Position numbers and translations under genes: made by a program. A stretch of 11,039 bases of DNA, taken from assembly GCA_049508565.1 (NCBI GenBank), contig JBELAT010000066.1:1-11039 (forward strand), in the 5' to 3' direction. Below are positions 7,292-11,039 of the stretch, one piece after another. The DNA comes from CAIRNS01 sp049508565. GTDB lineage: Bacteria; Elusimicrobiota; Endomicrobiia; Endomicrobiales; CAIRNS01. The notes below the pieces were generated by a model, which was not told where the DNA came from, searched no databases, and worked only from the letters and a program-made list of their open reading frames with translations. Numbering within the stretch: position 1 is the first letter of the stretch; the number at the start of each line of letters is the position of its first letter.

Positions 7292-9057
7292 AAAAAGAAC
7301 GGAAGATCATCTGGTTAATAGCCGCAACGGCCGGACTGTGCGTTATCGGCGTCTGGTTCTTCGGTCTGCTGCAGGGACTGGAAAACAAGTCGCTCGATGT
7401 TCGCTTTGCACTGCGTGGCCCCGCGTCACACGCGCGTAATATCGCGATCATTGTTATTGATGATGCCTCCATTAAAAAACTTGGACGTTGGCCCTGGCGC
7501 CGTGACGTGCATGGAAAGATGGTGCACGTATTAAAGGCTGCGGGTGCCAAAGCGATTGTATTTGATGTTCTCTTTACGGAGGCTGATCAGGAACATCTCG
7601 CGAGTGATCAGCAGTTCGGTAAGGAAATAGCCGCTGCGGGTAATGTCGTTGTGGGCGCTTTTTTTCAAAAAGTCACTGACGCGGGTGTGCCGACAGATTT
7701 GACCGCTCCTATCCCTGAGGTACGTTCACCTGCAGCCATAGGTTTTGTCAATTACTATCCTGAAACTGATGGTCTGACTCGTAAAGCGCCGTTGATGGAA
7801 CTGTCGGATTCAACACAGGTTCCATCACTGGCATTGGCGGGTCTTGCAGTCGATATGGGGACAACGCCGGAAAAAATAATCAAAGAGAAAAAAATAGCAT
7901 TAGACGAAAATCATGAGATCATGATTAATTTTGCCGGCGGTTTTAAAACGTTCCCCTATTATTCCTATCATGCTGTAATTGATGGATCCGTTGATCCAGA
8001 TGTGTTCAAAGATAAAATTGTATTGATCGGCGGTACCGCGACATCATTGTTTGATCTCAAGGCAGTTTCTTTTTCACAGGTTTTTCCCGGTGTTGAAATA
8101 CACGCCACTGTTATGTCAAATATTATACAAAACGACTATCTGCGACTTCTGCCGCTGTGGGTAACGCTGCTAGTGATACTTGTGTTCGCTTTGGCGCCGG
8201 CAGGTATCATCAGCAGGATTTCACCGTTACCTGCCGGACTTATAACTATCGGTCTGTTCTTTAGTTATTTTTACGGCGTCTATCTCCTTTTTTCCCGCCG
8301 GTTTGTTGCTGTCGAGTTTGTCGCGCCCATGCTGGGTCTGACCGTGAGCTATATAGGAATTCTTGTGTATCGTTTTACAGCCGTTGATAAAGAAAAACGC
8401 TGGATAAAAAAAACGTTTAGCCACTATTTGAGTGCGCACGTGATGGAGAGTATACTCTCTGATCCTACCCGGCTGAAACTGGGCGGACAGCGTGAGACCT
8501 TGACGATACTATTTTCTGATATTCGCGGTTTTACAACTATTTCAGAATCAATATCGCCGGAGGAAGTGGTAGAGCTGCTTAATGAATACCTGAGCGTTAT
8601 GGTGGATATTGTTTTTAAATATGACGGTACACTTGATAAATTCATCGGCGATGCCGTTATGGCATTCTGGGGCGCGCCGGTGGCCCAGGCTGATCATGCG
8701 CGCAAAGCGGTGTTGTGTGCCATCGAGATGATCGAAGAACTTAAAAAGCTTCAAGAGAAATGGCGCGTTGAAGGGAAAAAAGTTATCGATATAGGCATTG
8801 GTATTAATACCGGAGAGATGATTGTTGGCAATATGGGGTCGAAAGAAAAAATGGAATATACGGTTATAGGTGATAATGTTAATCTCGGCAGCCGGCTTGA
8901 AGGGCTTACCAAAGAATATAAAACACATATTATCGTTTCAGCGACGACCTATCATGCAGTGCAGGACAATGTTGAAGCAAAACCGCTCGGCTCGGTCAAA
9001 GTCAAAGGAAAAGAAAATACTGTTGATATCTATGAGGTTGTAGGAAGGAAAAAGTGA
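7285..9057 (+). CDS. CHASE2-domain membrane adenylate/guanylate cyclase
   Basis: This is a 590-residue class III nucleotide cyclase that should make cAMP or cGMP in the cytoplasm in response to an extracytoplasmic signal. One membrane helix (about 8-28) precedes an external CHASE2 sensor domain (about 32-280; RWPW at 68-71, FDVLF at 93-97, GVEIHA at 269-274). Three membrane helices follow (about 290-309, 316-336 and 343-363), then the catalytic domain (about 400-587). Metal-binding Asp412 (FSDIRGFT) and Asp456 (IGDAVMAFWG), Lys452, Thr526 (EYTVIGD), Asn533 and Arg537 (NVNLGSR) are all present. The Lys/Thr pair is the class IIIb pattern and suggests ATP use. TTG (7285) is the only sensible start: it overlaps hisS by 7 nt, and the AGGGG run directly upstream supplies the ribosome binding site. 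Specificity for ATP over GTP is inferred. Confidence 0.9.
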   Translation: MLKKERKIIWLIAATAGLCVIGVWFFGLLQGLENKSLDVRFALRGPASHARNIAIIVIDDASIKKLGRWPWRRDVHGKMVHVLKAAGAKAIVFDVLFTEADQEHLASDQQFGKEIAAAGNVVVGAFFQKVTDAGVPTDLTAPIPEVRSPAAIGFVNYYPETDGLTRKAPLMELSDSTQVPSLALAGLAVDMGTTPEKIIKEKKIALDENHEIMINFAGGFKTFPYYSYHAVIDGSVDPDVFKDKIVLIGGTATSLFDLKAVSFSQVFPGVEIHATVMSNIIQNDYLRLLPLWVTLLVILVFALAPAGIISRISPLPAGLITIGLFFSYFYGVYLLFSRRFVAVEFVAPMLGLTVSYIGILVYRFTAVDKEKRWIKKTFSHYLSAHVMESILSDPTRLKLGGQRETLTILFSDIRGFTTISESISPEEVVELLNEYLSVMVDIVFKYDGTLDKFIGDAVMAFWGAPVAQADHARKAVLCAIEMIEELKKLQEKWRVEGKKVIDIGIGINTGEMIVGNMGSKEKMEYTVIGDNVNLGSRLEGLTKEYKTHIIVSATTYHAVQDNVEAKPLGSVKVKGKENTVDIYEVVGRKK

Positions 9058-9755
9058 TGCAGATTATATGGCTGCTGGTACTTGCGCATCTTCTAACCGA
9101 TTTTACTTTTCAGACTAACATTATTGCCGAGTGGAAGCGGCGAAGTTCGCTGGGAGGCATTGTTCACTCGGGGATCTTTTTTGTCTGTGCTGTCATACTC
9201 TGTTATCCGTCGCTCGGCATAGTCTGGGTACAGCCGTTTGCCACTGTGGCCTTAAACGGTTGGGAGACGCTTATTGTTCTGTCGACATTGCATTTCATTG
9301 AAGATGCCTGGAGAGTGTGGACTATACAAAAAATGCATTCGCCGGATTCTTTCTTTTTCTTCCTGTTGGATCAATTTATTCATCTGTCATTTATTGTTGC
9401 ATTGTCTCCAAAAGATTCGGGCGGCAGCGTGGCGCCGTGGGTGCTGGGCGCCATTTTGTTTATATTAGTAACCCATTTTTCATCGGTTTTCATCTATTTC
9501 ATGGAAAAAGATGTGTTTGGAAAATCAGCTCTTTTGTCGAACACTAAATACTATTTTATGTTCGAACGTCTTATGGTAGCAGGCGCCTTGCAGCTTCCCG
9601 GCTTGACAGCGTTTGGAAGTGTTCTGGGGATATGGGTGATTCATGCAATTATCTTTCGCCTCAGAAAACAAGACCGGTTTTCACTGTTCAACGCCATTGC
9701 GGGTAACGGTATGGCTCTTGCATTCGGTCTAATTGCCCGTCATATACTACATTGA
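9057..9755 (+). CDS. DUF3307 family integral membrane protein
   Basis: This hydrophobic protein of about 232 residues matches the DUF3307 pattern, whose function is unknown to me. The N-terminus (AHLLTDFTFQTN) has the conserved His/Asp/Gln pattern, followed by GGIVHSG with a second His, then LHFIEDAWR and FFLLDQFIHLSF with further His, Asp and Gln residues in or near membrane helices. About six helices can be drawn. The intramembrane polar residues suggest metal binding or an enzymatic role, but that is inference. ATG at 9057 is preferred, with AGGAAGG (9042-9048) 8 nt upstream; an in-frame GTG at 9054 would add one residue. The cyclase stop overlaps the start (TGATG), so the two are translationally coupled and the protein may work with the cyclase. 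The C-terminal codons overlap the -35 element of the tRNA promoter. Confidence 0.8.
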   Translation: MQIIWLLVLAHLLTDFTFQTNIIAEWKRRSSLGGIVHSGIFFVCAVILCYPSLGIVWVQPFATVALNGWETLIVLSTLHFIEDAWRVWTIQKMHSPDSFFFFLLDQFIHLSFIVALSPKDSGGSVAPWVLGAILFILVTHFSSVFIYFMEKDVFGKSALLSNTKYYFMFERLMVAGALQLPGLTAFGSVLGIWVIHAIIFRLRKQDRFSLFNAIAGNGMALAFGLIARHILH

Positions 9756-9780
9756 TAATGGCATCGTTATATTGTATAAT
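9752..9780 (+). promoter_or_regulatory. Near-consensus sigma70 promoter for tRNA-Arg
   Basis: TTGATA at 9752-9757 (5/6) and a perfect TATAAT at 9775-9780 are 17 nt apart. Transcription should start near 9787, about 17 nt before the mature tRNA 5' end. The -35 element overlaps the stop codon of the DUF3307 gene (9753-9755). This is the strongest promoter seen in the window. Confidence 0.75.
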
Positions 9781-9803
9781 GACTACACTGTTATTCTTAT
9801 TCT

Positions 9804-9877
<74 letters not shown>

Positions 9878-9914
9878 GTTACTCTTCCCTACATTAAATC
9901 CAGCTTAATTTCGG

Positions 9915-9961
9915 CAGGTGTACTTGAATATATCATTCTAAATGATATGTACGTGTACCTG
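9915..9961. repeat. Long imperfect inverted repeat between the tRNA and tadA
   Basis: An outer 9-bp stem (9915-9923 with 9953-9961, two G-U pairs) is separated by an internal loop from an inner perfect 8-bp stem (9930-9937 with 9941-9948) closed by CTA. No T-run follows, so a standard intrinsic terminator is unlikely. It ends one base before a candidate -35 element for tadA (9962), so it could act as an operator, a transcript end or a remnant of a small mobile repeat. It is the only notable structure in the 183-nt gap. Confidence 0.55.
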
Positions 9962-9991
9962 TTGTCATAGAACATGATAAGATGGTATATC
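9962..9991 (+). promoter_or_regulatory. Candidate promoter for tadA
   Basis: TTGTCA at 9962-9967 is followed after 18 nt by TATATC at 9986-9991. Each matches the sigma70 consensus at four or five of six positions. The start would be near 9998, leaving a leader of about 60 nt before tadA. Read-through from the strong tRNA promoter is an alternative source of tadA mRNA. Confidence 0.35.
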
Positions 9992-10060
9992 GGGTTGAAG
10001 GGTATTAAAAAACCATAGCGGCGATAGCAGTTTTCCGGATTTGGATGCAAAGGGACGCGC

Positions 10061-10525
10061 GTGAAACAATCACCGGCAACCAACGACTATTATATGACGC
10101 AAGCGCTCAAGGAAGCGCATAAAGCACTGTGTAAAGGTGAGGTGCCCATCGGTGCCGTTGTGGTAAGCGCCGGGCGCATTATCGCCCGGGGGCATAACTT
10201 AACCATTACCACAAATGACCCGACAGCCCATGCAGAAATAGTTGCGATGCGCCGAGCCGCCCGCAGATCCGGGTATTACCGCTTAACGGGATGTAAATTA
10301 TTTGTTACAATTGAACCATGTCCTATGTGTGCCGGAGCCCTGGTATGGGCACGGATTGCAGAGGTGGTCTTCGGATCAAAAGATCTGAAGGCAGGTGCCT
10401 GCGGGTCGGTTTTAAATATTGCACGTTACCGTAAATTAAATCATCGTTTCAAGATTGCCTCGGGTGTTTTGGAAGATGAGTGCCGGAAATTGATACAGGA
10501 TTTTTTTAAAGCAAAAAGAAAGTAA
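10061..10525 (+). CDS. tadA: tRNA adenosine(34) deaminase
   Basis: TadA is a zinc-dependent cytoplasmic deaminase that converts A34 to inosine in the anticodon of tRNA-Arg(ACG). The 154-residue protein has the cytidine/deoxycytidylate-deaminase fold motifs: HAE (57-59), with zinc ligand His57 and proton shuttle Glu59, and PCPMC (86-90), with zinc ligands Cys87 and Cys90. GEVPIGAVVV (27-35 region) is the typical TadA N-terminal strand. The length is normal for the family. GTG at 10061 is chosen because AAAGGGA (about 10049-10055) lies upstream at good distance; an in-frame ATG at 10094 would drop 11 residues before the first helix. The substrate tRNA gene is directly upstream and tmRNA begins 20 nt after the stop. 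Guanine or cytosine deaminase paralogues share these motifs, but the context and N-terminal sequence favour TadA. Confidence 0.95.
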   Translation: MKQSPATNDYYMTQALKEAHKALCKGEVPIGAVVVSAGRIIARGHNLTITTNDPTAHAEIVAMRRAARRSGYYRLTGCKLFVTIEPCPMCAGALVWARIAEVVFGSKDLKAGACGSVLNIARYRKLNHRFKIASGVLEDECRKLIQDFFKAKRK

Positions 10526-10545
10526 TACGTCGACTGGATTATCAT

Positions 10546-10931
10546 GGGGGTGAACAGGTCTCGACGGGAGTGAACAAGGTACAGGTGGCAGGTCCGAGTT
10601 GGTCGAAGGCTCGGTAATAAATCGACCAACAACAAACGACAAAGTATTGCCGTTTAATGCAGGCTTCGGGTTTAAACCACTCGCGGGCTTGCACTTGGCT
10701 GCTTAGGTAGCCAACGGAGTACCCTCGACATCTGCTAAAGGGATATTCCGTCATCAGCAGATTAGTGTGTCGGCGCTGGTACCGTCGGCGGCACATGAAA
10801 CAACAACGGGGCTGGCCTTCAGATGATTGTTGCCGCTGCATAGTTTGAAGGCGAGATAAACAACGGCTATACCTGTAGGAACCTGGCTAAGACACTTTCG
10901 GACGCGAGTTCAATTCTCGCCACCTCCACCA
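10546..10931 (+). ncRNA. ssrA: Transfer-messenger RNA (tmRNA)
   Basis: tmRNA with SmpB rescues stalled ribosomes and adds a proteolysis tag. The 5' end GGGGGTG pairs with CACCTCC at 10921-10927, and ACCA is encoded at 10928-10931. The T arm is GCGAG/CTCGC around TTCAATT (10904-10920). The conserved CTCGACGGG follows the 5' stem. PK1 is clear: CCGAG/CTCGG (10594-10598, 10610-10614) crossed by TTGGTCG/CGACCAA (10599-10605, 10623-10629). A hairpin TTGGCT/AGCCAA (about 10695-10713) holds a TAG at 10704-10706, the usual place of the tag stop. Only that frame ends in LAA; it reads LHLAA before the stop. By analogy with the 11-nt spacing in E. coli, the resume codon would be near 10641, giving about 21 tag residues. 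The exact resume codon is uncertain. A T6 run follows the CCA. Total length is 386 nt, a normal size. Confidence 0.96.
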
Positions 10932-10937
10932 TTTTTT
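10932..10937 (+). terminator. T-run after tmRNA, possible transcript end
   Basis: Six T residues directly follow the encoded CCA of tmRNA. The T arm and acceptor stem upstream could serve as the terminator stem, but no separate GC-rich hairpin is present. The next gene starts only 21 nt later and may be read through from the tmRNA promoter. Confidence 0.3.
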
Positions 10938-10958
10938 GGGAGAGCATACACTAGCGAC

Positions 10959-11039
10959 ATGATAAAAAGCCTACTGCGTACATCTACTCTGGCATGCGTG
11001 CTGATGTCGTTTTTGTCAGCACTGAGTTTTGCGACGGTC
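10959..11039 (+). CDS. N-terminus of an exported protein, cut by the window edge
   Basis: The first 27 codons of a gene are visible and run open to the edge. They look like a Sec signal peptide: a short basic start (Lys3, Arg7), then a hydrophobic core from about residue 9 (LACVLMSFLSALS) and small residues near Ala25 that could be the cleavage site. ATG at 10959 is the only start in this frame after the tmRNA. The purine-rich GGGAGAG at 10938-10944 lies 14 nt upstream, longer than usual, so initiation may be weak. The rest of the protein is outside the window and no function can be given. It may be a lipoprotein or periplasmic protein, but no lipobox Cys is seen at the expected end; the only Cys (residue 13) is inside the core. 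Confidence 0.6.
   Translation, partial: MIKSLLRTSTLACVLMSFLSALSFATV

Noticed and set aside
10640..10657. Short tmRNA tag read in another frame and ending at TAA 10655-10657
   Set aside because: It would give a very short tag ending IAV, not the usual hydrophobic LAA, and the stop would not lie in the tag-end hairpin.
10436..10841. Minus-strand open frames of 64-99 codons over tadA and tmRNA
   Set aside because: They are antisense to tadA and to a structured RNA gene whose pairing explains the sequence.

Overview
The window is a compact stretch of bacterial chromosome of moderate G+C. A set of six plus-strand protein genes fills about 485-9755. It is followed by a small translation and RNA-quality block: a tRNA-Arg(ACG) gene, tadA and tmRNA (ssrA). 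The start of a gene for an exported protein is cut off by the right edge. The encoded CCA on tmRNA, its absence on the tRNA, CHASE2-cyclase signalling and the degenerate sugar guanylyltransferase/mutase fusion fit a Gram-negative-type bacterium, perhaps of a poorly sampled lineage. I cannot name the phylum from sequence alone.

Layout. Positions 1-484 are a leader region with no convincing gene. They hold a good sigma70-type promoter (314-342), three tandem 12-nt repeats (351-384), a perfect inverted repeat (393-407) and a hairpin just before the first ribosome binding site (441-461). Next comes an 832-residue nucleotidyltransferase with a left-handed beta-helix and a phosphohexomutase-like C-terminal half that has lost its catalytic motifs. 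After an 86-nt gap with a hairpin comes a complete, intact phosphomannomutase/phosphoglucomutase. Then, with overlapping stop and start codons, come a soluble GAF-PAS histidine kinase, hisS, a CHASE2-domain membrane nucleotide cyclase starting on TTG, and a DUF3307 membrane protein. Overlaps of a few bases from 4497 to 9057 imply one translationally coupled transcript.

The tRNA-Arg(ACG) gene has its own near-consensus promoter, which overlaps the end of the DUF3307 gene. It lies just upstream of tadA, whose product converts A34 of exactly this tRNA to inosine, so substrate and modifying enzyme are neighbours. tmRNA follows tadA directly. Its PK1 pseudoknot and tag-end hairpin can be read by eye, and the inferred proteolysis tag is long (about 21 codons) but ends in the usual LAA.

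No mobile element, CRISPR array or defence system is visible. The most interesting points are the pseudo-mutase domain beside an intact mutase, a Lys replacing the acidic residue after the phospho-acceptor His in the kinase, a G8 run at the hisS/cyclase junction that a -1 slip would turn into a fusion, the tRNA-Arg/tadA pairing and the long tmRNA tag.
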